From Actinomyces johnsonii (GTDB lineage: Bacteria; Actinomycetota; Actinomycetes; Actinomycetales; Actinomycetaceae): DNA of 64,000 bases. The notes below the pieces were generated by a model. That model searched no databases, had not been told where the DNA came from, and was given only the letters and a program-made list of their open reading frames with translations. The translations under genes were made by a program, and so were the position numbers. Position 1 is the stretch's first letter; each line of letters begins with the position of its first letter. The DNA lies in assembly GCF_006546835.1 (NCBI RefSeq), contig NZ_VICB01000004.1, positions 124,001 to 188,000 on the forward strand, given 5' to 3'. Shown here in pieces: positions 53,786 through 62,217 of the stretch.

Positions 53786-54919
53786 TCAGCTCGCAGGCAC
53801 CAGCTCTTTGCGCTTGGGACGGATGACTCCGAAATTGCGCTCCGGAATCGCCATCTTGAAGTAGTAGGCCACACCAATGGGCACGACGATGAGACTGACG
53901 AAGAGGCAGTAGAAGGGTTGGAAGATGAGCCACTTGTTCCCGTGGTCCCAGTGAAGCCACACGATAGCCGCGTAGTAGATGAACAACGCGAGCAGTAGAG
54001 TCCAGCCGGGAGAGATGACGGCGATCCATCTGAGGACGAACATGCTGATCACGACGATACCGCTGTACATCCACAGGAACGGATGCTGGAAGACGAATCT
54101 GAAGTTGATGATGAAAAGCCTGAAAGAGCCGCCACTCCACGCAATCCGTTGACGCCACCAGGCGTACAGCGTGTCCGGCGCGTTGGTGTTGACGTGGGCA
54201 AGAATATGAACGGCCTTGTATCCAAGGGCGTCCCCGATGATCCCGGACTCGATGTCATTGCCCTGGAAGAACAGCGAGTGACGAGCCATGATCTGGCGCA
54301 TCACGTCGGTCTTACCGATATGAAGGGCTCCGCTGAGAAGCCACGGCATGATTCGACGAGCGCGCATGGAGACAACGTACTCGTGACGCTGCATCTGGAC
54401 GATGAAGGGCCCCTTCTTCTGCGGGACGATGGTGACCGAGGCGAAGTCCGCCTTGTTGGCCACCAGGGCGCCGACGATGTGGGTCAGTGACTCCTGTGCC
54501 GTGGTGTCGGCGTCAAGGCAGACCGTGTAGGAGTTGAGCGGTGCGGCCAGCAGCGCGTCTCGAACAACCGTGTCACGAGTGATCCCCGAGGTGCTCCGTT
54601 TGCGTCCCACTTTGCGCGGAACGTACTCGCTGCGGAAGATCCTGAATCCGTAGCGGATGGCAATGTCCTCAAGGTCGCGGTAGAACTCTTCGGACTCGCC
54701 GGAGGTTGTGCACAGGACCACCCGATCACCGTAGGGGTGCAGATAGTCCGCGTTCTGGAGATACTTGACGTTGCCGTAGATCGGCACGAGGACGCTGAAG
54801 TCTTCAGAGATAACGTCGGGGTGGAGTTCTACCGCCTTGTACCACTTCGAGGTGATGCCGGCCCATATGTCAATCCCGATCCAGAATAGGATTCCCACCA
54901 GAAGGGTGATGACAATCAT
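53786..54919 (-). CDS. Membrane glycosyltransferase family 2 (processive-synthase-like)
   Basis: A 377-aa protein with an N-terminal membrane segment (about 2-20), a GT-A domain with the DxD motif Asp136/Asp138 in 'CLDADTT', the acceptor motif 'WWRQRIAWSGG' near 250, and three or four C-terminal helices. This is the layout of hyaluronan/cellulose-synthase-like enzymes that polymerise and extrude sugars. No polysaccharide genes surround it, and its base composition is more AT-rich than its neighbours, which suggests acquisition. Substrate unknown. Confidence 0.85.
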   Translation of the reverse strand: MIVITLLVGILFWIGIDIWAGITSKWYKAVELHPDVISEDFSVLVPIYGNVKYLQNADYLHPYGDRVVLCTTSGESEEFYRDLEDIAIRYGFRIFRSEYVPRKVGRKRSTSGITRDTVVRDALLAAPLNSYTVCLDADTTAQESLTHIVGALVANKADFASVTIVPQKKGPFIVQMQRHEYVVSMRARRIMPWLLSGALHIGKTDVMRQIMARHSLFFQGNDIESGIIGDALGYKAVHILAHVNTNAPDTLYAWWRQRIAWSGGSFRLFIINFRFVFQHPFLWMYSGIVVISMFVLRWIAVISPGWTLLLALFIYYAAIVWLHWDHGNKWLIFQPFYCLFVSLIVVPIGVAYYFKMAIPERNFGVIRPKRKELVPAS

Positions 54920-55493
54920 GCGGCGTTCCTCTCTGGTGCATGGAATTGTGCGGGCTTGCTGAACACTGGTAACCCCTTACTGGGTGGTGCGGCAGGCGGA
55001 AGACGTGGAGACCGGGCGGGGATGGGGTTATTGAAAACTAAAAGAATGTGGTAGGGTAGTTGAGAGGGGAACTAGGGTTTGGGGTCGGTAGACATACAGA
55101 CTCTCTTACTGTTCCCTGCGTTCTCTGGGCGGATAAAAGCGATGGTGCCACGCCCGTCTTCCCTATGCCACGGTGTGGGAAGCGAGTCACGTCAAGATCT
55201 CGGGCATCCACAATCTATTCTATGGAAGGTTTAGTTTTCCTACAAGGGTGCGTGAGTTGGCTTACCGTTCCGAGTTGTCACGGGAACTGCGTGAGGCGCG
55301 ACACCATGCGTGATGCTCCGGGTTGGGCGGAATCGCCCGGTGCTACGAACCCTCCGGATGAGGCACCTGTTTTTGCGGATGTCACAAGAAAGCGGGACGG
55401 GGTGCGGAGCCCTCTGCGCTCCGCACCCCGCCTCTACGTGGTACTTGCCGCCGGTCGGCGGCTCCGTCGACGGTTGTGTCGTTCTGCCCCGCG
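54920..55493. other. Long intergenic region between glycosyltransferase and cupin genes
   Basis: A 574-base, relatively AT-rich stretch. It holds a 10-bp inverted repeat (GAAAACTAAA at 55033-55042 and its complement at 55230-55239), TTGAAA at 55031-55036 as a possible -35, and the cupin-side terminator at 55398-55430. Open frames here have no plausible protein character, so I call no gene. Confidence 0.4.
55398..55430 (-). terminator. Terminator after the cupin gene
   Basis: A 13-bp perfect stem CGGGGTGCGGAGC (55398-55410) pairs with 55418-55430 around a 7-base loop. Read leftward it is followed by TCCCGCTTTCTTG. It ends the ABC/cupin operon. Confidence 0.75.
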
Positions 55494-55862
55494 CTACTCC
55501 GCTGCTGTCGTGTCGATCTTGTCGACATCGACCATCACCAGTTGCATGCGGCATGGCGACACGGCTGTCAGAGCGTGACGGTCTCCGGGGGCCAGGTAGA
55601 TGACGTCGCCGGCACTCATCCGCTCAACGCGCTCGCCGATGGAGAAGTCCATCTCGCCCTCCAGGAGCGTGACGACCACGGCGCGAGGGGAGGTGTGTTC
55701 GGTCAGGAGCTGACCGGTGTCGAAGGTGAAGATGACGGTGCGCAGGATGTCATTGTTGACGACGACTCGTGAGGTGGTGGCCTCATCGGAGATGGGCAGG
55801 GCCTCGTTGAGTCCGAGCCGGAACAGGGATTCGGTGGACGGGGTGCTGGCTGAGGGTGACAT
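55494..55862 (-). CDS. Cupin domain protein
   Basis: A 122-aa small beta-barrel protein. 'LLTEHTSPRAVVVTLLEGEM' and 'MSAGDVIYLAPGDRHALTAV' match the two cupin motifs, with the likely metal ligands His in 'EHTSPRA' and in 'GDRHAL'. The start at 55862 follows AAGGAGCACAC. It is the last gene of the ABC-importer cluster, 58 bases after the permease, and may bind or process the imported compound. Confidence 0.85.
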   Translation of the reverse strand: MSPSASTPSTESLFRLGLNEALPISDEATTSRVVVNNDILRTVIFTFDTGQLLTEHTSPRAVVVTLLEGEMDFSIGERVERMSAGDVIYLAPGDRHALTAVSPCRMQLVMVDVDKIDTTAAE

Positions 55863-55920
55863 GTGTGCTCCTTCGGTGTTGAGTGATGAGAACTGCAAGA
55901 ATGAACGAGGATTACGAGGA

Positions 55921-56685
55921 TCAGGTCGTCAGGCGGCGTCGAAACGGGCGCAGGACGCACAGCTCGAGCACCAGCGTCAGCGCGGCCATGATGACGGATA
56001 GGGCGAAGACGTCGGCGGTTTCCAGATTTGTGCGGGCCTGCTGGACCTCTGCGCCAAGGCCCGTCGGGGTGCTCAGAAGCTCGGCCATGACCGTGACCCT
56101 CACGGACTGGCCGACGGCGACTGTCAGAGCAGACAGTACCGGTGGCGCTACCGCTGGCAGAATGATCCTGCGGATCGTCCACGGGCGGGACTTGGAGAAG
56201 ACCGTCGCCATTTCCAGCAGGTCGCCGTCGACGTTGAGGACCGCGTCGCGCATGGAGGCGACGAGCAGAGGCAGCGTGACCAGAGCGACCACCAGGATGA
56301 CGACGCCCGTCGTCGGTCCGAGCCATATCATCCCGACCACGACGAGCACGATCGGCGGTACCGCCATAAGGATCTGGACCCAGGAGTCCAGCAGCTCACG
56401 CAGCCAGGTCCAGGTGCCCAGGGCCCAGCCCGTCGGGATGCCGATGAGACAGGACAGCCCCAGACCGACGACGGCTCTGGACAAAGTGAGCCACAAGGTC
56501 CATCCCAGCGCTCCGTCGTCGATCAGCCCCAGGAAGGCGCTCCAGGTCGCCGCCGGACCGGGAAGGGCGTACTCGGGCTGGTCCAGTGCGGCCCAGTACC
56601 AGATGAGGATGGCCAAGCCGATACCGGCCCACCACAGAAGACGTGCGCGCCAGCGAACGAGGGGTGATGGCGGGCCCGGGGTCAC
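55921..56685 (-). CDS. ABC transporter permease (TauC/SsuC-like)
   Basis: A 254-aa permease with about six helices, typical of the BPD_transp_1 family that imports taurine, sulfonates, nitrate or related small compounds. The EAA-like loop 'VTLPLLVASMRDAVLNVD' is visible. The start is GTG at 56685, overlapping the stop of the binding protein as GTGA, which shows tight coupling. Confidence 0.88.
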   Translation of the reverse strand: MTPGPPSPLVRWRARLLWWAGIGLAILIWYWAALDQPEYALPGPAATWSAFLGLIDDGALGWTLWLTLSRAVVGLGLSCLIGIPTGWALGTWTWLRELLDSWVQILMAVPPIVLVVVGMIWLGPTTGVVILVVALVTLPLLVASMRDAVLNVDGDLLEMATVFSKSRPWTIRRIILPAVAPPVLSALTVAVGQSVRVTVMAELLSTPTGLGAEVQQARTNLETADVFALSVIMAALTLVLELCVLRPFRRRLTT

Positions 56686-57773
56686 CGGGGGTCTTTCAGG
56701 TAGAAGTCGTCGGCGGGCATCTTGCCGCCGACGATGTCCGGGCTGACGGTGGACAGACGGGTGTAGAAGTCGACCAGCTGGTCCTTGGCCCGGGCCGCCG
56801 GAACCAGATTCAGCTGGAGGCGGGGGATCACCTCGGTGACGATCGGTGCGGGGACCTCGGTCTTCTGGGAGATGGCATTGATAGTCTCCTCGGATTTCGC
56901 GTTGGTGGCCGCGATACAGGCCTCCACCTCATTGAGGACTGCCCCGACCGCCTGAGGGTTGGAATCCGTGATCTCCTGCGGCATGACCAGTCCGGCCATG
57001 GGGAACTTCGCCTCCCCGCCGGTCACCTCCGCCCAGATCTGCTGGAGATCGGCCGTGCGCTCCAGGATTTTGCCCTGCTGCTTGGCTTTGGCCAGGCTGA
57101 CGCTGGCGGGGTGCTCGGGAAGGACCGCGAACTCGGCGTTGCCCGCCAGGAGGTTGGATAGTGCTTCCTGGCCATCGGTGTAGCTCTGGATCGTCAGGTC
57201 CTTGCTCGTGTCCCAGCCCTTCTGGCCCAGCAGGTAGCGGAAAACGAGGTCCGGCATGTTGTTCGGCATGGGCACGGCCACCGTCTTACCGCGCAGGGCC
57301 TCAAGGCCCTGCTCCGAGGTTCCCTCGGGACCGATGATGTAGAGCATGCCCCACACCTGCATCGCGACCAGGCGCAGTGGGACGCCCTTGTTGAACAGGT
57401 TCGCCGCCGCGTAGGAGGGTGTCGCGGCCAGGTCGGTCTGCTTTTGCATAAGCAGCGTCTTCATCGCGTCGATACTCGACCAGTTCTCCACCGTGGCCTT
57501 GCCGATCGTCGGGGCCAGCTTGCCCTGGCCACCGAAGAGCGTCATCGGCGCCATGTAGGCCAGAGTTGTGGGAACGTGGACGCGCAGGGTGTCAATGTGA
57601 CCGCCGGTCCCGCTGGATGAGGCCTTGCCCGAACGCGATGAACAGGCTGACAGGATCGCCGGGGAAAGGGCGCCGAGACCGGCCAGGGTGATGAGTGAGC
57701 GGCGCCTGATCGGTGCTCCTGGCCTACGAGCGGTGCTTGCGCGTGAAGTGTGTGAGTTCGTGTGGTTGCCCAT
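56682..57773 (-). CDS. ABC transporter substrate-binding lipoprotein (TauA/SsuA-like)
   Basis: A 363-aa exported binding protein. The N-terminus carries 'RRRSLITLAGLG', a possible Tat-type or Sec signal, and the lipobox 'LSAC' with Cys44. The body resembles the NMT1/SsuA family, e.g. 'NWSSIDAMKTLLMQKQTDL' and 'GKTVAVPMPNNMPDL'. It captures the substrate for the permease-ATPase pair. Ligand unknown. Confidence 0.85.
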   Translation of the reverse strand: MGNHTNSHTSRASTARRPGAPIRRRSLITLAGLGALSPAILSACSSRSGKASSSGTGGHIDTLRVHVPTTLAYMAPMTLFGGQGKLAPTIGKATVENWSSIDAMKTLLMQKQTDLAATPSYAAANLFNKGVPLRLVAMQVWGMLYIIGPEGTSEQGLEALRGKTVAVPMPNNMPDLVFRYLLGQKGWDTSKDLTIQSYTDGQEALSNLLAGNAEFAVLPEHPASVSLAKAKQQGKILERTADLQQIWAEVTGGEAKFPMAGLVMPQEITDSNPQAVGAVLNEVEACIAATNAKSEETINAISQKTEVPAPIVTEVIPRLQLNLVPAARAKDQLVDFYTRLSTVSPDIVGGKMPADDFYLKDPR

Positions 57774-57859
57774 GGTGCTTCGTTGTCCTTCGTCGTCGGG
57801 GTATGCAGAGGTATGAGAGGAGGTCGTGGAGCGTGGGGGTGCCGTTGGCTGCCCGGCCC

Positions 57860-58534
57860 TCAGCCGGACAAGTGCCAGGTTCCCGGAGGGCCATCGAGGT
57901 GGAGGTGGAGGTGAGAGACCTCCTCGGCCTCGTCGGGGTCGTGCGTGACCCAGACGGTGATGACGTCCTGGTCGGCGAGCAGGTCGGTGAGATCGGCCCT
58001 CAGCGCCTTGGCCAGGGGACGGTCCAGGGCGGAGAATGGCTCATCGACTAGGAGCAGACTCGGCCCGGTCGACAGCGCCCGGGCGATGGACACCCGCTGA
58101 CGCATACCTCCGGAGAGCCGGGTCGGCGGGAGGTGTCCGGCAGAGGCGAGGCCCACCCTTTCCAGCCATTGGGCGGCCGTCAGATCCGGCGTCGGGCCGC
58201 CGACCACCAGGGAGATGTTGCGGTGGGCTGAGTACCAGGGCATGAGCCGCGGCTCCTGGAATACCTGGGCCAGGCCCCCCGTCGGGCGGGAGACGGAGCC
58301 GGAGTCGGTGTCCGACAGGCCCGAGATCGCCCGCAGCAGTGTGGTCTTGCCGGCTCCGGAGGCCCCGGTGACCGCCAGGGTCTGTCCAGGGACGACCGTC
58401 ACGGACAGATCCTCCACCAAGGTCAGGCCCCGGCGGATCATCGTGACGTGATCCAGTCTGAGCTCGCCGCGGTCCCCATGCCGTTGAGCCTGCTGGTCCG
58501 TCACGTTCGAGGAACTGGTCGCAACATCCGTCAT
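57860..58534 (-). CDS. ABC transporter ATPase (TauB/SsuB-like)
   Basis: A 224-aa ATPase: Walker A 'GASGAGKTT' (57-65), signature 'LSGGMRQRVSIARAL', Walker B 'LLLVDEPFSALD', and switch His in 'VWVTHDPDEAEEV'. It powers the adjacent permease. Its ATG overlaps the stop of the gene before it as ATGA. The gap to the binding-protein gene is 86 bases. Confidence 0.93.
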   Translation of the reverse strand: MTDVATSSSNVTDQQAQRHGDRGELRLDHVTMIRRGLTLVEDLSVTVVPGQTLAVTGASGAGKTTLLRAISGLSDTDSGSVSRPTGGLAQVFQEPRLMPWYSAHRNISLVVGGPTPDLTAAQWLERVGLASAGHLPPTRLSGGMRQRVSIARALSTGPSLLLVDEPFSALDRPLAKALRADLTDLLADQDVITVWVTHDPDEAEEVSHLHLHLDGPPGTWHLSG

Positions 58535-58866
58535 GAGGTCGGAGCCTCTCGGCCAGAGGCGCCGCCGGCGTCTTCGGCGGCATCAGGCTCCTGAACCGCC
58601 CTGGCGTTCTCGGCGGGGCTCTCGGTGGGGGAGTCCGGCTTTCGTGCGACCGTGCCAATGGCATGAAGAGCCTCGCCCTGAAGCCGGAAGCTTTGCCGCA
58701 TCGCGTAGCGTCCGCCCGGGGTCAGGATGCGTGCCGCTTCTACGAGGATCTCGCGCTTGTGGTTGTCGGACTGGATCGTCAGCATCGCCTCGCCGACGAT
58801 GTGGTCGGCCGATGTCGGCCCGGCGGGAGGTGCGGTCTCGGATTTCGGGGGCTGGTGCGCGCTCAC
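58531..58866 (-). pseudogene. Probable truncated SAM-methyltransferase-like fragment
   Basis: A 111-aa frame with a GTG start at 58866 after AGGAGGACGAACC. The middle ('VGEAMLTIQSDNHKREILVE', then 'AARILTPGGRYAM') matches the post-nucleotide-binding segment of class I methyltransferases. The SAM-binding glycine motif that should come first is missing, and the C-terminal part is a Glu/Ala-rich tail. It looks like a remnant kept in frame, or a small protein derived from one. It is coupled to the ATPase gene by ATGA. Expression is plausible; methyltransferase activity is not. Confidence 0.55.
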
Positions 58867-59164
58867 GGTTCGTCCTCCTCGGTCCGGCTGCCTTCGGGGT
58901 GTGCAGATCACATCCACGTAAATACGTAACGACACCTTATCCTATTTGTTTATGCTGACAGGTTCGTGTGTCGTGAGTCGCGTCGCTGCGGCATCCGGAC
59001 TGTTTGGAAGGGGTGCTTGGCGCGGGGGTGGCCGGTTGTTGCGGGGGTGCCGTGATTCCGGGGTCTTCGTGGCCCTTGCTCTTGCCGTCTTGACCGTCTT
59101 GACCCGCTCCGTCGATTGGGGCGCGCTACTGCGGGTGCGGGTATGGGTGCGGGCCGGGACGCCG

Positions 59165-59193
59165 TTGACGGCGCGGATGGAAGCACTTACTCT
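59165..59193 (+). promoter_or_regulatory. Promoter of the tetR-exporter operon
   Basis: -35 TTGACG (59165-59170), 17-base spacer, -10 TACTCT (59188-59193). The expected transcription start falls just before the AGTCAT repeats. Confidence 0.5.
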
Positions 59194-59201
59194 GTGACTC
59201 A

Positions 59202-59225
59202 ATAGTCATATGACTGGATAGTCAT
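59202..59225. promoter_or_regulatory. Probable TetR operator
   Basis: A 12-bp perfect palindrome AGTCATATGACT (59204-59215) overlaps a direct repeat of ATAGTCAT (59202-59209 and 59218-59225). It lies between the -10 box and the ribosome site, ideal for autorepression. Confidence 0.65.
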
Positions 59226-59236
59226 AGGAGGTTCTC

Positions 59237-59926
59237 ATGCCCCGTTCCACCTTCTTCAACCTTCCCGAGGACAAGCGCGCCCGCGTCGTCGAGGCCCTCA
59301 AGGTCGAATTCGCCGCCCGCCCCTACGCCCGGGCGTCGGTCGACCGCGTCATCGGTGCCGCCGGCGTGTCCAAGGGCAGCTTCTACCAGTATTTCGACAA
59401 CAAGGAGGACGCCTACGCCCACCTGGTGCGCGAACTCGTGAGCGCGAGTGTCGACCTGGCGGGGGCCGCCGTGCCCGAGGCCCCCTTCGAGGAGGTGCTC
59501 GCCGGCATCGTGCGGGGCAGCCGCGACTTCCACCTGCGCGACCCGCTGGGATGGGCCGTGCTCGCGCGCACCCTGGCCGACGACGCTCCGCCGATGCTCG
59601 AGTCCGACCAGTCCGTCTCCGGCAGCGTCCACCGATGGGCGGTCGCCGCCATCGCCGCCGGGCAGACGTCCGGTGAGCTGCGCGAGGACATTGATGCCGA
59701 GACCGCCGCCTGGATGATCGAGCGCGTGCTGCTTGGAACGCCCCACTACGTCATGAGCCGTTTCAACGTGGACCCCGAGCGCGTCGCCGCCGACAGCAGC
59801 GCCTTCGACCGGCCCGAGATCGACCGGGTGGCCGATGACGTCGTCGCTTTGCTGGTCTCCGCCCTCAAGGCGCCGTGCGTCCGCGAGGACCGGAATGGTG
59901 GCTACGGGGGCGAGGACCGTGCCTGA
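59237..59926 (+). CDS. TetR family transcriptional regulator
   Basis: A 229-aa regulator. The helix-turn-helix 'VDRVIGAAGVSKGSFYQYF' lies around residues 34-52, and a C-terminal helical ligand domain follows. The start at 59237 follows AGGAGG. It overlaps the exporter ATPase gene by 8 bases, so it is the first gene of the operon and most likely represses it until a drug or other ligand binds. Confidence 0.92.
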   Translation: MPRSTFFNLPEDKRARVVEALKVEFAARPYARASVDRVIGAAGVSKGSFYQYFDNKEDAYAHLVRELVSASVDLAGAAVPEAPFEEVLAGIVRGSRDFHLRDPLGWAVLARTLADDAPPMLESDQSVSGSVHRWAVAAIAAGQTSGELREDIDAETAAWMIERVLLGTPHYVMSRFNVDPERVAADSSAFDRPEIDRVADDVVALLVSALKAPCVREDRNGGYGGEDRA

Positions 59927-60770
59927 GACGATTGCGGTCCGCGGGCTCTCCTTCACCTACCGGGGCTCGGCTCATCCCGCGCTGGACGGCGTCGGTCTGT
60001 GCGTCGCCGAGGGCGAGATTCTCGGGCTACTGGGGCCCAGCGGTGCGGGCAAGTCCACCCTTCAGAGGATCCTGACCGGTCTGCTCACCGGGTACCGGGG
60101 CTCGGTGCGAGTGCTCGGCCGCGAGATCCGTGACTGGGGGCGCGAGGTCTACGAGCGCATCGGGGTCGCCTTCGAGACGCCCGTCTCCTTCAGGCACCTT
60201 ACCCTGCGCGAGAACCTCGCCTACGTCGCCCGCCTATATCGCGGATCCGTCCGGGATCTGGAGGGCGTACTGGCCGCCGTCGGCCTCGCCGACGACGCGG
60301 ATCTGCTCGCTGCGCACATGAGCAAGGGCATGGGCGTGCGCTTCAACGTTGCCCGTGCCCTCCTGCACGAACCCGAGCTGGTATTCCTCGACGAGCCCAC
60401 CGCCGGCCTCGACCCGGTGGGGGTGCAGAGGATGGAGAAGCTCATCGCCGTTGAACGTGACAGGGGGCGCACCATCGTCGTCACCACCCACGATATGACC
60501 CTCGCTCATCGTGCCTGCGACCGGGTCGGATTCGTCGTCGACGGGCATCTCGTCGAGATCGGCATCCCGGGGGAGCTGTGCCGGCGCCACGGCAAGCGGG
60601 AGGTCCGCGTCACCTGGGACGGGGGTGGCAGCGTCTACCCCCTGGACGGTCTCGCCGATGATGCCTCCTTCTACGAGGTGCTGCGCACCCGGACGGTGCG
60701 CACGCTCCACTCGCGAGAGGCCGACCTGGCCGAGGTCTTCGCGTCCGTCACCGGTCGGGAGCTGTCATGA
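59919..60770 (+). CDS. ABC exporter ATPase (fluoroquinolone-exporter-like)
   Basis: A 283-aa ATPase with Walker A 'GPSGAGKST', signature 'MSKGMGVRFNVARAL' and Walker B 'LVFLDEPTAGLD'. The divergent signature and C-terminal extension are typical of ABC-2 exporter ATPases; the three-gene layout resembles mycobacterial Rv2688c-Rv2687c-Rv2686c, linked to fluoroquinolone export. Start at GTG 59919 is preferred (8-base overlap with tetR); ATG 59895 is possible. ATGA overlap with the first permease. Confidence 0.88.
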   Translation: MPETIAVRGLSFTYRGSAHPALDGVGLCVAEGEILGLLGPSGAGKSTLQRILTGLLTGYRGSVRVLGREIRDWGREVYERIGVAFETPVSFRHLTLRENLAYVARLYRGSVRDLEGVLAAVGLADDADLLAAHMSKGMGVRFNVARALLHEPELVFLDEPTAGLDPVGVQRMEKLIAVERDRGRTIVVTTHDMTLAHRACDRVGFVVDGHLVEIGIPGELCRRHGKREVRVTWDGGGSVYPLDGLADDASFYEVLRTRTVRTLHSREADLAEVFASVTGRELS

Positions 60771-61498
60771 CCGGGACCGGGGCGAGGCGTGCCACCGCAA
60801 GGCGCACTGCCGCCACTCTTGTACTCGACCTGCGGCGGCAGGCCGCGGCGGGGTATTGGTTCGTAGCCCTGCTCGCGGGGCTGACGGTCGGCGCCGTCCT
60901 GCTCTCGCTCGCCGGGGACCCGCTCCGCTGGTGGCCGCTCGTGGTCCTGTCCGAGCTGTCCATCACCTCGTTCTACTTCGCCGCCGTGCAGATCCTGCGC
61001 GAGCGGGGTGAGGGCATCCTCGCCGCCCAGGCCGTCACCCCGCTCGCGCCGGGGGAGTACCTGGTCGCGCTCGCCGGCTCCCTGTGCCTGCTCGCCTTCG
61101 CCGAGGTTGGTGCGCTGGTCCTCGCGGCCCACGGCGCGGCGGTGCTCTGGCCGGTCCTGGCCATCGGCGTGGCCCTCGTCTCCTGCCTCTACGTCCTCTA
61201 CGGCGTCATCGTCGTTGCCGATTACGAGACCATAGGGGCCTTTCTGCTGCCCTCGGGGTTGTGGACCCTCGTCCTGGGCGTCCCCCTACTGCCCCTCCTC
61301 GGAGTCCCGGACGGGTGGTGGCTGTGGTGCCACCCGCTCCAGCCCGCCGTCGTCCTCATCGAGATCTCCTTCGGGACGCGCCCGGTCTGGGCCGCCGCGC
61401 CCTGCGCGCTGCTCGGGACCATCTGGTGCGCACTCCTCGCCCTGGCCGCCCGGGCGAGGCTGGTGCGCGCCGTCATCCCGAGAGGTGCGACGTCATGA
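60767..61498 (+). CDS. ABC exporter permease (first), ABC-2 type
   Basis: A 243-aa membrane protein with about six helices and a short cytosolic N-terminus rich in Arg and Ala. 'ILRERGEGILAAQAVTPLAP' resembles the loop seen in ABC-2 permeases. It is coupled to the ATPase upstream and to the second permease downstream by ATGA overlaps, so the two permeases probably form a heterodimer. Substrate unknown. Confidence 0.85.
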   Translation: MTGTGARRATARRTAATLVLDLRRQAAAGYWFVALLAGLTVGAVLLSLAGDPLRWWPLVVLSELSITSFYFAAVQILRERGEGILAAQAVTPLAPGEYLVALAGSLCLLAFAEVGALVLAAHGAAVLWPVLAIGVALVSCLYVLYGVIVVADYETIGAFLLPSGLWTLVLGVPLLPLLGVPDGWWLWCHPLQPAVVLIEISFGTRPVWAAAPCALLGTIWCALLALAARARLVRAVIPRGATS

Positions 61499-62217
61499 GA
61501 TTCCGCGCCGTGCTGGGGCTGTTGCCCGCCGATCTGCGCCGTCTGGCCCGTGACGAACTGCTGGTATGGATGCCCGCTGTGCCCCTCGCCATGGCCCTGG
61601 CCGCGCGACTCGGTGTGCCAGCGCTCCTGGGGTCCGTCGGCCCGGGCGGGGCAGGAGCCCGGGAGTGGACCGCCCGCATCGACGTGACCGCCTTCGCCAT
61701 CGTCGTGCCGGTGCTGGTCGGGACAGTCGTGGGTTTCATGCTGCTGGGGGAGAAGGAGGACGGGGTCTGGTCGGTCCTCGCCGTCACGCCGGTGTCCCTG
61801 CGAGGCTACCTGATCTGGAGAGCCGCCGGCGCGGTGATCGTCGCGGCCGTCGCTTGCGGGGTATGCGTGTGGCTCGCCGACCTGAACGATCTGGGAGCGG
61901 CGCCCGCCGCCATCCTCGCCGCCACCGGCGCGCCCCTGGCCGGTGCCGTCGCCCTGGGACTGGCCGCCTGGGCGGGGGACACGATCCAGGGATTCGCCGC
62001 CGTCAAGCTGACCCTGATAGTCCTCGTTCTACCCGCCGTAGTGTCCCACGGTGCAGGGGCGTGGCAGTGGCCGCTCGCCGCGATTCCGAGCTGGTGGCCG
62101 GTGCGGGCCTACTGGGATCTGATCGACAAGGGGACCTGGTGGCCGGCATGGTTGTTGGGGGCCATCGCGGTCAACCTTACGGTCGTGGCGCTCGGGTGGC
62201 GCCGGGTCGTGCCGTGA
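61495..62217 (+). CDS. ABC exporter permease (second), ABC-2 type
   Basis: A 240-aa membrane protein with about six helices. 'LLGEKEDGVWSVLAVTPVSL' is the equivalent of the first permease's 'RERGEGILAAQAVTPLAP' loop, so the two are distant paralogues. Start at 61495 (MRFRAVLGLLP) overlaps the previous stop as ATGA; longer upstream frames are not coding. Last gene of the tetR operon. Confidence 0.87.
   Translation: MRFRAVLGLLPADLRRLARDELLVWMPAVPLAMALAARLGVPALLGSVGPGGAGAREWTARIDVTAFAIVVPVLVGTVVGFMLLGEKEDGVWSVLAVTPVSLRGYLIWRAAGAVIVAAVACGVCVWLADLNDLGAAPAAILAATGAPLAGAVALGLAAWAGDTIQGFAAVKLTLIVLVLPAVVSHGAGAWQWPLAAIPSWWPVRAYWDLIDKGTWWPAWLLGAIAVNLTVVALGWRRVVP

Larger units (their letters stand above)
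58867..59236. other. Divergent intergenic region between ABC-importer cluster and tetR
   Basis: These 370 bases hold the tetR promoter and operator at their right end. On the left side a possible leftward promoter for the importer cluster reads CTGTCA, 16 bases, TAAGGT at about 58935-58962, and TTACGT repeats lie near 58920. Open frames in both directions are low-complexity and not convincing. Confidence 0.4.

Noticed and set aside
55060-55578. Plus-strand open frame of 172 codons between the glycosyltransferase and cupin genes
   Set aside because: Runs through the cupin terminator hairpin and antisense into the cupin gene; composition is not protein-like.
58946-59197. Overlapping open frames on both strands upstream of tetR
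   Set aside because: Arg/Gly/Val-rich or Pro/Thr/Arg-rich translations, no ribosome sites, and overlap with the tetR promoter.
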